Source: Flavobacterium hibernum
GTDB taxonomy: Bacteria > Bacteroidota > Bacteroidia > Flavobacteriales > Flavobacteriaceae
Direction of reading: 5' to 3'
Length of the DNA stretch: 63,235 nucleotides
Assembly (NCBI RefSeq): GCF_000832125.1
Contig: NZ_JPRK01000022.1
Coordinates: 1-63,235 of the forward strand
Numbering within the stretch: position 1 is the first letter of the stretch; every line of letters begins with the position of its first letter. Below are positions 43,770 to 52,489 of this stretch, piece after piece. The notes beneath the pieces were generated by a model that saw only the letters and a program-made list of their open reading frames with translations, did no database searches and was not told the DNA's origin. The position numbers were made by a program, and so were the translations under genes.

Positions 43770-46700
43770 TTAGAAAGTTACGTTCAGTCCAGAAATGAAT
43801 GTTTTAGAGTTTGGATAAGAACCAAAGTCAATTCCCGGGTATAAATTGTTTTGCTCGTATGAACTTACTTCTGGATCATAACCAGTGTATTTTGTCCATG
43901 TAATTAAGTTCTCGGCAGAGACATAAAATTTTACGCTCTTTGCTCCAAGTCTTTGCGAAAGGCTTTTAGGTAAAGTATATCCAAGTGTAATTAACTTTAA
44001 TCTCAGGAAAGAAGCATCTTCTACATATCGTTCCGAAACAATACCAAGCGGAGAACTTGTTGCTCTTGGAATTTCGTTACTTGGATTTGTTGGAGTCCAA
44101 CGATCTACAAGAGTTACATTTGCATTTGTTCCTAAAGTAGAAATCTCTAATTGTTGGTTTAAAGCATTGAATATTTTTCCGCCGTAAGATCCTTGAAAAG
44201 AAAAATTAAGATCAAAATCACGGTAAGAAACTGTATTGCTAAAACTTCCCACAAATTTAGGTTGCGAGCTTCCTAAGTTTCCTTTGTCAAGAGCTGTAAT
44301 TACGCCATCTCCGTTTGTATCAACATATCTTCTGTCTCCAATTTTTGTATTGGCTAAACTGTTTATTTTTGGTTGGGTATTCACTTCTTCTTGAGTCTGA
44401 AAAATTCCGTTTGTACGATATCCCCAGAAAGTTCCAAGAGGCAATCCAACTTTTACTGTAACTGGTTGTTGCTGTAGTAATGAACCGTTTGGAACTACAG
44501 GGAAAAACTGATCGACACCATTTCCTATCGATACAACTTTGTTTTTATTGGCAGAGAAAACGAAGTTCGAATTCCATGAGAAATTTTCTGTTTTTACATT
44601 TTCAGTAATCAAACCAATCTCAACACCTTTGTTCTCAACACCACCAATATTTTGAAGTACAGTGGCATATCCTGATGTAAGCGGAATTGGTACATTAATC
44701 AATAAATCGTTTGTTTTTTTGTAATAAACATCAAACACAAAATTGATTTTTCGGTCTAATAATGACAAATCTAAACCTACGTTATATTGATTTGTTTTTT
44801 CCCATTTTAAGTCTGGATTTGCCAATCGGGTAGGAGCTAGACCAGTTGCTAAAGTTCCTCCAAAAGCATAATTTACAGAACCCATAGAAGCTAGAGAAAG
44901 ATAATTTCCAATTTCCTGATTTCCGGTTGTTCCTGCTGTAATTCTAAGTTTAGCTTCGGTAACACCTTTTATGTTTTTTGCGAAATCTTCATCGGTAATA
45001 TTCCAAGAAAATCCTGCCGATGGAAAATATCCCCAAAGCGATTCTGATCCAAATCTTGACGAACCATCGGCACGTGCTGATAATGTAAAGTTATATTTTC
45101 CTTTATAAGAATAATTTACTCTAGCCAACCAAGATTTAAGTACACTTTCAAAAGCATCGCTATATGGTTTTACCGGAACTCCATCCTGCAACGCATTATA
45201 AGTATTGGCATCGTTTACAAAAGTTTGCGCTCCTGCATTGACAACTTCACCTTGAGTGTATTGAAGTGTATATCCTCCTAAGGCTGAGAATTTATGATTT
45301 TCGCCAAAATTTGTGTTGTAATTCAATGTATTTTCATTTAATACTGAGCTTACAATTCGATCTCCAACAGATGCTAAACCTTTTGTTCCTGCTCCTGTAG
45401 TTGTAGTTGCCGGCGCGTAGTAATTTTGTTTGGTATTAATTACGTCTCCACTAACTGCGACTTTAGCGGTAAGTTTTTTGGTAATTTTATATTCACCAAA
45501 TAAACTAGTCAGGATTCTGTTAATTTTCGTTTCATTGGTAGTACTTACCAAATCGTTTATTGGGTTTGGAATGATACCGTTAACTGCCGTTGCATAAGGA
45601 TTATTGGTTAAATTATAACTTCCGTCAGCATTTTTAATAGGAACTACAGGCGGCTGATACAATGCGACTACCAATGGGCTAGGAGATCTTCCTGCAGCAG
45701 CACCGCCATTTGTTCCCACGCCATTTGCAACTGAATTACTATAATTTGCATTTACGCCAAATTTAAAATTTGCAGAGTAGTTTCTTTCGTAATTAGCACG
45801 AAGTGAAATTCTTTTAAAATCTGAGGCAATTATAATTCCGTCTTGCTGAAAATAACCTGCTGAAATTGCGTAACGAGAACGCTCATCTCCACCAGAAAAC
45901 GATAATTGATGATTTTGCACAGGAGCTGCAGTCCTAAAAAGTGCATCTTGCCAATCGTAACTTCCGGATGTTTTAAAAGCTTCAATTTGAGCTGCAGTAA
46001 AAGATGGTGCCTGACCAATACTTGCCTGAACATCGTTACGCAAACTTGCCCATTGACTAGCATTCATTAAATTTAATTTCTTAGAAACATCTTGGAATCC
46101 AAAATATCCTTGATACGAAATATTATCTTGTCCTTTAATTCCTTTTTTAGTTGTGATAATAACCACACCATTTGCACCACGAGATCCGTAAATAGCAGTT
46201 GCAGAGGCATCTTTTAGAACTTCGATAGATTCGATATCGCCTGGGTTAATAGTAGATAAAACGTTAACCGTTGCACCAGCAAATGAAACTCCGGCGGTAC
46301 TGTTATTATTATCATTATAAATTAAAATACCATCAACAACATAAAGGGGTTCATTACCTGCTGTGATAGAGTTTCCTCCTCTAATTCGAACACTCGAAGA
46401 TGCTCCGGGACGACCAGAACTTTGTGTAACTACCACACCCGGAATTGCACCTCTTAATAAATTATCTGCAGAGGAGGTTACTTGTGCTAAATTGGCTTTT
46501 GGGACAGAAGCTACAGAGCCTGTAATGTCTTTTCTCTTTTGAGAACCGTACCCAACAACAACCAATTCGTCTAATTCCTGACGTTCTTCTTTTAAATTGA
46601 TTGTCACAGGATTTTTGTTTACAATGACTTCCGCTTTTTTATAACCTATATAACTTACTATTAATGTGTAAGGAAATTTTTGACCGGTTTGAAAATAAAA

Positions 46701-46901
46701 TTTTCCTTCGGCATCTGTTTGAACTCCGTGTGTAGTACCTTTAATAACAACAGATGCTCCTATAATGGGTTGATTTGTAATATCATCGACTACAGTTCCG
46801 TCTAGTTTAGACTGTATAAGGGGAGTGGTGTTTTGGGCATTTATTCCGGCCGTGAGTAGCAGGAGAAATAGTAATGAGTATGTTTTTAAATTTTTTTTCA
46901 T
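43770..46901 (-). CDS. SusC/RagA-type TonB-dependent transporter, sulfatase locus
   Basis: This barrel protein of about 1043 aa starts best at the ATG at 46901, because MKKNLKTYSLLFLLLL is a clean signal peptide; an in-frame ATG 54 nt further up would add a basic extension. A carboxypeptidase-like domain (GTVVDDITNQPIIGASV), the LDELVVVGYG segment, the plug (IPGVVVTQSSGRPGASSSV) and a C-terminal Phe follow. It heads a unit with susD and an arylsulfatase. Its leader of about 500 nt contains a poly-Cys upstream ORF. Confidence 0.95.
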   Translation of the reverse strand: MKKNLKTYSLLFLLLLTAGINAQNTTPLIQSKLDGTVVDDITNQPIIGASVVIKGTTHGVQTDAEGKFYFQTGQKFPYTLIVSYIGYKKAEVIVNKNPVTINLKEERQELDELVVVGYGSQKRKDITGSVASVPKANLAQVTSSADNLLRGAIPGVVVTQSSGRPGASSSVRIRGGNSITAGNEPLYVVDGILIYNDNNNSTAGVSFAGATVNVLSTINPGDIESIEVLKDASATAIYGSRGANGVVIITTKKGIKGQDNISYQGYFGFQDVSKKLNLMNASQWASLRNDVQASIGQAPSFTAAQIEAFKTSGSYDWQDALFRTAAPVQNHQLSFSGGDERSRYAISAGYFQQDGIIIASDFKRISLRANYERNYSANFKFGVNANYSNSVANGVGTNGGAAAGRSPSPLVVALYQPPVVPIKNADGSYNLTNNPYATAVNGIIPNPINDLVSTTNETKINRILTSLFGEYKITKKLTAKVAVSGDVINTKQNYYAPATTTTGAGTKGLASVGDRIVSSVLNENTLNYNTNFGENHKFSALGGYTLQYTQGEVVNAGAQTFVNDANTYNALQDGVPVKPYSDAFESVLKSWLARVNYSYKGKYNFTLSARADGSSRFGSESLWGYFPSAGFSWNITDEDFAKNIKGVTEAKLRITAGTTGNQEIGNYLSLASMGSVNYAFGGTLATGLAPTRLANPDLKWEKTNQYNVGLDLSLLDRKINFVFDVYYKKTNDLLINVPIPLTSGYATVLQNIGGVENKGVEIGLITENVKTENFSWNSNFVFSANKNKVVSIGNGVDQFFPVVPNGSLLQQQPVTVKVGLPLGTFWGYRTNGIFQTQEEVNTQPKINSLANTKIGDRRYVDTNGDGVITALDKGNLGSSQPKFVGSFSNTVSYRDFDLNFSFQGSYGGKIFNALNQQLEISTLGTNANVTLVDRWTPTNPSNEIPRATSSPLGIVSERYVEDASFLRLKLITLGYTLPKSLSQRLGAKSVKFYVSAENLITWTKYTGYDPEVSSYEQNNLYPGIDFGSYPNSKTFISGLNVTF

Positions 46902-47003
46902 TTCTTTGTACTGGTTTAAGTAATTAACAAGGCGCCTTGAAAGTTGAATTTTCAACTCTCTAATAGTTTCCTTGATTTAGTGATAAATGTTTCTTTAAGC
47001 CTC

Positions 47004-47029
47004 GCCATTTCTGTTGCCGCAGAAATGGC
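47004..47029 (-). promoter_or_regulatory. Leader hairpin with CGGCAA loop, susC copy 2
   Basis: On the minus strand GCCATTTCTG-CGGCAA-CAGAAATGGC forms a perfect 10-bp stem. It starts 5 nt after the poly-Cys ORF stop codon. GCGGCAACAG inside it can pair with the Cys codons (TTGTTGCTGT) by seven regular and three wobble pairs. The same loop and inner stem are kept in copy 1. Confidence 0.7.
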
Positions 47030-47034
47030 TTTTT

Positions 47035-47070
47035 TTATTTACAGCAACAACAACTCTGCATCTTTTTCAT
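47035..47070 (-). CDS. Poly-cysteine leader peptide of susC copy 2
   Basis: ATG at 47070 encodes MKKMQSCCCCK: four Cys codons in a row (TGT, TGT, TGC, TGT), then Lys and stop. The conserved CGGCAA hairpin begins 5 nt later. Stalling on scarce charged tRNA-Cys would change which RNA helix can form. Poly-Cys leader ORFs that sense cysteine are established in mycobacteria, and here the downstream genes scavenge sulfur, which fits. The A-rich stretch before the ATG is a normal translation start in this phylum. Confidence 0.65.
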   Translation of the reverse strand: MKKMQSCCCCK

Positions 47071-47272
47071 TTTGATTTTGTTTTAGTTATTAGTCATTTT
47101 TTTTTTAATTGATAGCTATATCTCAGCAATCCTTTTGATACAAATTAATGTATCAAACAGACTTTTGTAATTTTCAATAATTAGATAGTGTGGTTATTTT
47201 TTGAAATTCGTTTTTTAGATCGATTCGATGTAAAAGAAGAATCGAATGTAAACGAAAAAATTGCTGAGGTTT

Positions 47273-47360
47273 AGCAACAGAAGCACATATAACAAAAAGT
47301 GTTATAAGTATATTTTTTAGAAGGAATGTAATACGATATGCTTTCGGTTGTTTTCAAAAT
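47273..47360 (-). promoter_or_regulatory. Conserved leader block, susC copy 2
   Basis: The block is nearly identical to 28958-29044 of the other susC leader. On the minus strand it holds GAAAACAACCGAAAGC, ATATCGTATTACATTC, a near-perfect hairpin (ACTTATAACA/TGTTATATGT) and TTCTGTTGCT. The last segment can pair with GGCAACAGAA of the downstream hairpin, nine regular pairs and one wobble. Confidence 0.65.
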
Positions 47361-47410
47361 ATATATTCTTTATGGTTTTAAATATTTTTATACTCTACTA
47401 ATCCTATAGA

Positions 47411-47441
47411 CAAAGTTAATTTTAATATAATAAAAACCAAA
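47411..47441 (-). promoter_or_regulatory. Promoter of susC copy 2
   Basis: On the minus strand TTTG (47441-47438), a 19-nt spacer and TAACTTTG (47418-47411) match the phylum consensus. The predicted start is near 47404, giving a leader of about 500 nt. Confidence 0.65.
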
Positions 47442-48074
47442 AATTTGTTTAACTTTTTTCAAAAGGTTCTTAAAATAAGTAATTTATAAAATATATTATT
47501 TGGGTTAAGTTGTTGTTTTTCAGTGTTTTGTATTGGTTATTATTAATTAAGAGCTCGTTGAAAAATATATTTTACAACCAATTAAAATGTAGTATTTTAT
47601 ACTTAATTTTCTAATTTTTAAACAATTAGCATCTTTTTAAAAAGACAAAAAACGTCTGGCAAACTCGTTTTTTCAATTTAAATGTATTTTTCAAAAGGAG
47701 TGAAGCATATCTTTTGTTTTATGTTTTATAAGAAATTAATGATAACAAAAGATACTTGTAAAATTGTTACTTCGTAAGAAATTAATAGTAAATGTTTTTA
47801 GAATTTAAGTTTATAATATTGATAGTTAGTTGTTTATGTGTTGTTTTTTTTCTTACTTTTAGTCAGTTAAAGTTTTAATACAAGACTCATATAGAAAATA
47901 TTGATTAATGATAGCAGTAGAATAAAGGATTTTTTGTTTTTTTTTTAAGTTAGAGTTATTCTTACAATATTGTTCTGTTAAAGCCTTCTGAGAGTAAAAA
48001 ATATATTGCTTTTTTGATTTTATTAAGTTGATTTTTAGGTGTTTTTTTATTTAAAGATAAGAATGCCCTTTAAT
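47442..48074. other. AT-rich divergent intergenic region
   Basis: About 630 nt lie between the susC promoter and the narK regulatory site. I see long A and T runs but no gene, no clear hairpin and no member of the repeat families. Confidence 0.5.
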
Positions 48075-48088
48075 ATGATATATATCAT
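48075..48088 (+). promoter_or_regulatory. Candidate Crp/Fnr-type site upstream of narK
   Basis: ATGATATATATCAT is a perfect 14-bp palindrome containing TGAT-N4-ATCA, the core of Fnr-type sites (TTGAT-N4-ATCAA). Its centre (48081.5) lies about 43 nt before the predicted transcript start, close to the -41.5 position of class II activation. Confidence 0.5.
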
Positions 48089-48090
48089 TT

Positions 48091-48118
48091 TTTGTAAGAA
48101 TCTAACAATTTAATTTTG
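48091..48118 (+). promoter_or_regulatory. Promoter of the nitrate operon
   Basis: TTTG at 48091-48094, a 16-nt spacer and TAATTTTG at 48111-48118 match the Bacteroidota promoter, with a spacer shorter than usual. The predicted start near 48125 rules out the in-frame TTG at 48126 as a start codon and supports the ATG at 48183. Confidence 0.5.
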
Positions 48119-48182
48119 TTTTTAATTGAGGAAGTCAGTACTCATTAATGATTTAAAATTAAATATTTTAATATTTTTTTAT

Positions 48183-49658
48183 ATGAGTAGTCTATCTCAA
48201 TCTCACAAAATCTTATTTCTAAACACATTAGCATTTACAATTTGTTTTGCGTGCTGGACACTAAACGGTGTTTTAGTCACGTACCTTGTAGATAAGGGAA
48301 TTTTTAATTGGACGGTTGTAGAAACTGGTTGGTTATTAGGAATTCCTATTTTGTCAGGTTCAGTATTTCGACTTCCCATTGGTATTTTAACAGATAAATA
48401 TGGCGGAAAAATTGTGTTTTCAATTTTACTGTTACTTTGTTCGATTCCACTCTTTCTGTTGCCATTTGCAAGCTCGTTCTGGAGTTTTGCAGTTTTAAGT
48501 TTTTTCTTCGGATTAGTTGGGACAAGTTTTGCTGTTGGAATTGGATATACATCGATTTGGTATCCAAAAAATTGGCAGGGTAGAGCTTTGGGTATTTTCG
48601 GAATGGGAAATGCCGGTGCAGCTATTACTACTTTTATTGCACCAACTTTATTAAATAATTTATCAGAAAAAGATCCTCTAAATGGATGGAAAATGCTACC
48701 GGTTATTTATGCATCTGTATTGGTAATTATTGGAATCCTTTTTATTGTTTTTGCTAAAAATAAAACCAATCCCGGAGTTTCAAAAACAATGGGCGAATTA
48801 ATGTCTCCGCTTAAAAATATTCGTGTTTGGCGTTTTGGAGCATACTACTTTTTAGTCTTCGGTTTTTTTGTTGCCTATTCGCAATGGCTACTTCCTAACT
48901 TTATGAATGTTTATCATACTTCATTAGTAATGGGTGGAATGTTTGCCACTATGTTTAGTTTACCATCTGGAATTATTAGAGCTTTTGGAGGATATCTATC
49001 AGATAAATTTGGTGCTAGAAAAGTAATGTATTGGGTATTAGGTTCCTCAATAGTAATTAGTTTTTTACTAATGTTCCCAAAAATGGAAATTTTTACAGCA
49101 GGTCCCGGAGTTTTATCGAGTACAAATGGTGTGGTTACCGAAATTTCTGCCGATGCAATAGTCGTAAATGGTAAAGAACATAAAATCATTAAAAAAGAAA
49201 CTTCAGAAGATCATGAAACCGCAATTTTCCCGGTAAAAAAATCTTGGCAGGAAATTGTAGTAAAACAAAATCAGGAAGTAAAAAAGAAAGAACTATTAGC
49301 TCAAGGCGTAACTCAAATCAAATTCAGTGCAAATCTGTGGGTTTACCTTGTTTTGGTTATTCTTATTGGTATTTCGTGGGGAATTGGTAAAGCAGCAGTT
49401 TATAAACACATTCCAGAATATTTCCCTAATGAGGTTGGTGTTGTTGGTGGAATGGTTGGTTTGATTGGTGGACTAGGTGGATTTTTTGGACCAATAATTT
49501 TTGGTTATCTCCTTAATTACACTGGACTTTGGACTAGCTCATGGATATTCATTTTTGTAGTATCGATTCTTTGCATGCTTTGGATGCATCGAACAATCAT
49601 AAATGCAACCAGAACGAAATTGCCAAATTTCACTAGAGATATAGAATCTCATAATTAA
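48183..49658 (+). CDS. NarK-type nitrate/nitrite transporter with an inserted beta-rich domain
   Basis: This MFS protein of about 491 aa, starting at the ATG at 48183 (MSSLSQSHKILFLN), has the nitrate signature region GIFGMGNAGAAITTF. An insertion of about 80 residues (roughly 301-383) splits the usual helix pattern. It is hydrophilic and beta-rich, and IVVKQNQEVKKKELLAQG resembles a biotinyl/lipoyl-type hairpin. It begins an operon with a second NarK 28 nt downstream. The tandem pair may combine proton-driven uptake with nitrate/nitrite exchange. Confidence 0.9.
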   Translation: MSSLSQSHKILFLNTLAFTICFACWTLNGVLVTYLVDKGIFNWTVVETGWLLGIPILSGSVFRLPIGILTDKYGGKIVFSILLLLCSIPLFLLPFASSFWSFAVLSFFFGLVGTSFAVGIGYTSIWYPKNWQGRALGIFGMGNAGAAITTFIAPTLLNNLSEKDPLNGWKMLPVIYASVLVIIGILFIVFAKNKTNPGVSKTMGELMSPLKNIRVWRFGAYYFLVFGFFVAYSQWLLPNFMNVYHTSLVMGGMFATMFSLPSGIIRAFGGYLSDKFGARKVMYWVLGSSIVISFLLMFPKMEIFTAGPGVLSSTNGVVTEISADAIVVNGKEHKIIKKETSEDHETAIFPVKKSWQEIVVKQNQEVKKKELLAQGVTQIKFSANLWVYLVLVILIGISWGIGKAAVYKHIPEYFPNEVGVVGGMVGLIGGLGGFFGPIIFGYLLNYTGLWTSSWIFIFVVSILCMLWMHRTIINATRTKLPNFTRDIESHN

Positions 49659-49686
49659 ACAAATTAGAAATTAAACAAAACATTAT

Positions 49687-51279
49687 ATGAAAACTTGGTT
49701 AGACAAATGGGACCCCGAAGATGAAGCATTTTGGAGTTCTACCGGAAGTAAAATTGCATGGAGAACATTAACAATAACAACACTTACTTTAATACTATCA
49801 TTTGCGTCATGGTTTATGATGAGTGTTATTGCAGTAAAATTACCGGGATTAGGTTTTCGTTTTACTAAAGATCAACTTTTTTGGCTAACTGCTATTCCTG
49901 GACTTGCAGCCGGATTTTTAAGAATTATTCACACTTTTATATTACCAATATTTGGAACAAGGCACGTAGTGTCGATTGCAACACTTATTAAATTAATTCC
50001 CGTAATTGGGATTGGTTTTGCAGTTATGGACATAAACACTCCATTTTGGGTATTTGCAGTTTTAGCTTTTACTACAGGTTTTGGTGGAGGTGATTTTTCT
50101 TCTTATATGCCAAGTACAAGTTTATTTTTTCCGAAAAGATTAAAAGGTACAGCCCTTGGAATACAAGCGGGAATAGGAAATTTTGGAGTTTCGGTAGCAC
50201 AATTTGTTACGCCACTTATTATAAGCGTTAGCATTTATGGTGCTGCATCAGATTTTACGAGTATTGATCATAAAGAAGCAATAGTTGTTTTTCAGAATGC
50301 TAGCATCGAAAAACAAAAAGAGGTTTTTGCATCATTAGATCCAGAGGTACAAGCTAGAATATTGACCAATGTAAAGAAAACTATTACTGATTCTGTAAGC
50401 GCATCAATCAAATCAGAAGATAAAGTAATTCTTTTCGCATCATTACCAGTAAAGGCTAAAGCAAAAGCTATTGCAAATGCAAATCCAAAAATGGCTGAGA
50501 AAATATTAAATGAAATCAGCCCTAAAAATACAGCGGTCAAAAACACCGAAATTTATTTACAGTCCGCTGCGTTCTGGTATGCACCTTTCCTAATACTATT
50601 ATCCATTATAAGTTGGTTCTATCTAAGAAGTATTCCGATGAAAGCTTCGATTAAAGAGCAAATGGATATTTTTTCTAATAAACATACTTGGTATTGTACG
50701 ATAACTTATGTAATGACTTTTGGAACATTTGCAGGTTTGTCAGCAGCATTTCCTCTAATGATTAAGTTCTTATACGGAGATTTTCCTAATGCACCAGATC
50801 CTTTAGTGTATGCTTTTTACGGTCCGTTAATTGGGTCTGCAAGTAGAATCGCATTTGGATTTGTAGCAGATAAAGTAGGAGGAGCAATCCTTACCACAAT
50901 TACCGGTTTAGGAATTTTAGCAGGAGCAATAATCTTGGTAACGCAAGGATTAGTTGCGCCAATAAGTATGGAGCAATTTCCACTATTTGTAGCGGTGATT
51001 TTAGGAATGTTCTTTTTTACAGGAATTGGAAATGCAGGAACATTTAGACAATACCCAATTATTTTTGCCGAAAATCAGCGTCAGGCTGCCGGAGTTATTG
51101 GTTGGACAGCAGCAATTGCAGCGTTTGGACCATTTATTTTTTCTAAATTAATTGGAAATAATCTTTCTGCTAATGGTACTGTAAATCAGTTCTTTATTGG
51201 CGTTGCTATTTTTACTATATTAGCTACAGGTATCAATTGGTGGTTCTATAATCGTAAAGGTTGTGAGAAACCAAGTTAA
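49687..51279 (+). CDS. Second NarK-type transporter with an inserted helical domain
   Basis: This 530-aa MFS transporter has signature segments FTTGFGGGDFSSYMPSTS and GIQAGIGNFGVSVAQ. An extra segment of about 105 residues (roughly 188-292) follows the sixth helix. It is helical, with two similar units (VFASLDPEVQARIL and LFASLPVKAKAKAI). It differs in kind and place from the insertion in the neighbouring NarK. The next gene starts 27 nt downstream. Confidence 0.9.
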   Translation: MKTWLDKWDPEDEAFWSSTGSKIAWRTLTITTLTLILSFASWFMMSVIAVKLPGLGFRFTKDQLFWLTAIPGLAAGFLRIIHTFILPIFGTRHVVSIATLIKLIPVIGIGFAVMDINTPFWVFAVLAFTTGFGGGDFSSYMPSTSLFFPKRLKGTALGIQAGIGNFGVSVAQFVTPLIISVSIYGAASDFTSIDHKEAIVVFQNASIEKQKEVFASLDPEVQARILTNVKKTITDSVSASIKSEDKVILFASLPVKAKAKAIANANPKMAEKILNEISPKNTAVKNTEIYLQSAAFWYAPFLILLSIISWFYLRSIPMKASIKEQMDIFSNKHTWYCTITYVMTFGTFAGLSAAFPLMIKFLYGDFPNAPDPLVYAFYGPLIGSASRIAFGFVADKVGGAILTTITGLGILAGAIILVTQGLVAPISMEQFPLFVAVILGMFFFTGIGNAGTFRQYPIIFAENQRQAAGVIGWTAAIAAFGPFIFSKLIGNNLSANGTVNQFFIGVAIFTILATGINWWFYNRKGCEKPS

Positions 51280-51306
51280 AAAGTAATCATTAAATTTTAA
51301 TTAAGG

Positions 51307-52359
51307 ATGAAAAATAAAACGTTTAATACCAAAGCTTTACTTGTTGCAACAGCAGTATCTGCATTAACAATAGTGTTAGTTTTTTACGGCTCGAGACAGT
51401 TGCAAAATTTTGATGCAGCACTTGTAACTTACTTATTTGGAACCATATTTGCTTTTTTTGGAATCGTATATCGCTATACCGTTTGGTTGCAGCGACCACC
51501 AACATGGATGTATTTTAAACGAAGCCTTCGATTTTTATTTACCGGAAAGATATTCTCTCACTTATGGTTTTTAGGAAAAGAATCTGTAGAAAATATTGTA
51601 GTTCAAAAATTCATTTATCCCAGAAGTAAATATCGTTGGGCAGCCCACTTTTGTATTGCATTAGGATGTATGTCAGCATTTGCAATTACAATTCCGCTAA
51701 CATTTGGATGGATTCATTTTACATTGGCGCCAAATTCAATTTCGGTGTATGAAGCTCATTTTTTTGGATTTAAAATGATGGATTTTACCATAGGATCATT
51801 TCTTGCATTTTTAATTTTCCATGCTTTAAACTGGTCGTCTTGGTTAGTAATTTTTGGATCAGTTTATTATTTGAGAAGAAGATTAACAAATCCGGGATTA
51901 ATTGCAACACAATCTTTTGAAGGTGATTTATTGCCACTTATTCTATTAATTGCAATTTCGGTTACAGGATTATGTCTAACCTATTCCTATCAGTTTATGA
52001 AAGGATTTGCGTATGATTTCTTGGCTGTTATTCATGCCGTCACAGTTATTATGTTTTTAATATGGATACCGTTTGGAAAATTCTTTCACATTATACAGCG
52101 TCCCGCACAAATTGGAGCCCATATTTACAAGCAAGAAGGAATTAAAAAAGGTATGGCAGTTTGTCCGCATACAGGAGAAGAATTTGCAACAAAACTTCAT
52201 ATTGAGGATTTAAAAATTGTAACCAAACAATTAGGATTTGACTTTACCCACGAAGACGGAACTTCACATTTAGATTTAAGCCCCGAAGGAAAAAGATCTC
52301 GTTTGGCTCAAGCACACTTAAAAGCAAGATTAGAAAGCGGTGGAAGCTTATTTGGATAA
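51307..52359 (+). CDS. Cytochrome b-like membrane subunit of the nitrate module
   Basis: This 350-aa protein has six or so helices, then a soluble C-terminal part (about 265-350) with CPHTGEE and HLDLSPEGKRSR. Candidate haem ligands in or near helices are H114, H137, H172, H243 and H261. Its position suggests it passes electrons from quinol to the reductase subunits downstream, like NarI or similar anchors. Haem binding is inferred from the His residues only. Confidence 0.7.
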   Translation: MKNKTFNTKALLVATAVSALTIVLVFYGSRQLQNFDAALVTYLFGTIFAFFGIVYRYTVWLQRPPTWMYFKRSLRFLFTGKIFSHLWFLGKESVENIVVQKFIYPRSKYRWAAHFCIALGCMSAFAITIPLTFGWIHFTLAPNSISVYEAHFFGFKMMDFTIGSFLAFLIFHALNWSSWLVIFGSVYYLRRRLTNPGLIATQSFEGDLLPLILLIAISVTGLCLTYSYQFMKGFAYDFLAVIHAVTVIMFLIWIPFGKFFHIIQRPAQIGAHIYKQEGIKKGMAVCPHTGEEFATKLHIEDLKIVTKQLGFDFTHEDGTSHLDLSPEGKRSRLAQAHLKARLESGGSLFG

Positions 52360-52366
52360 AAATATG

Positions 52367-52470
52367 GTTTCAGGTTTCTTTTGTTTCAAGTTTCAGGTTC
52401 ACACTTTGTGTAGAATTTAGTTTACAAACAATATATAGCAACTTGAAACTTGAAACTTTAAACCTGAAAC
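52367..52470. repeat. Inverted repeat inside the nitrate operon
   Basis: The left end gtttcaggtttcttttg and the right end aaactttaaacctgaaac are reverse complements in part, enclosing aagtttcaggtt and its partner gcaacttgaaacttg. It lies between the cytochrome b-like gene and the reductase gene and could fold in the mRNA. A short related piece sits before mobA (57676-57694). Confidence 0.6.
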
Positions 52471-52489
52471 AAAAAAAACAAAAAAAAAG

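Noticed and set aside
46902..46955. Upstream in-frame start of susC copy 2
   Set aside because: It would add 18 basic residues before a clean signal peptide; the ATG at 46901 fits better.
48126..48182. TTG start of the first NarK
   Set aside because: It lies at the predicted transcript start and would add a non-family extension; the ATG at 48183 fits the family.
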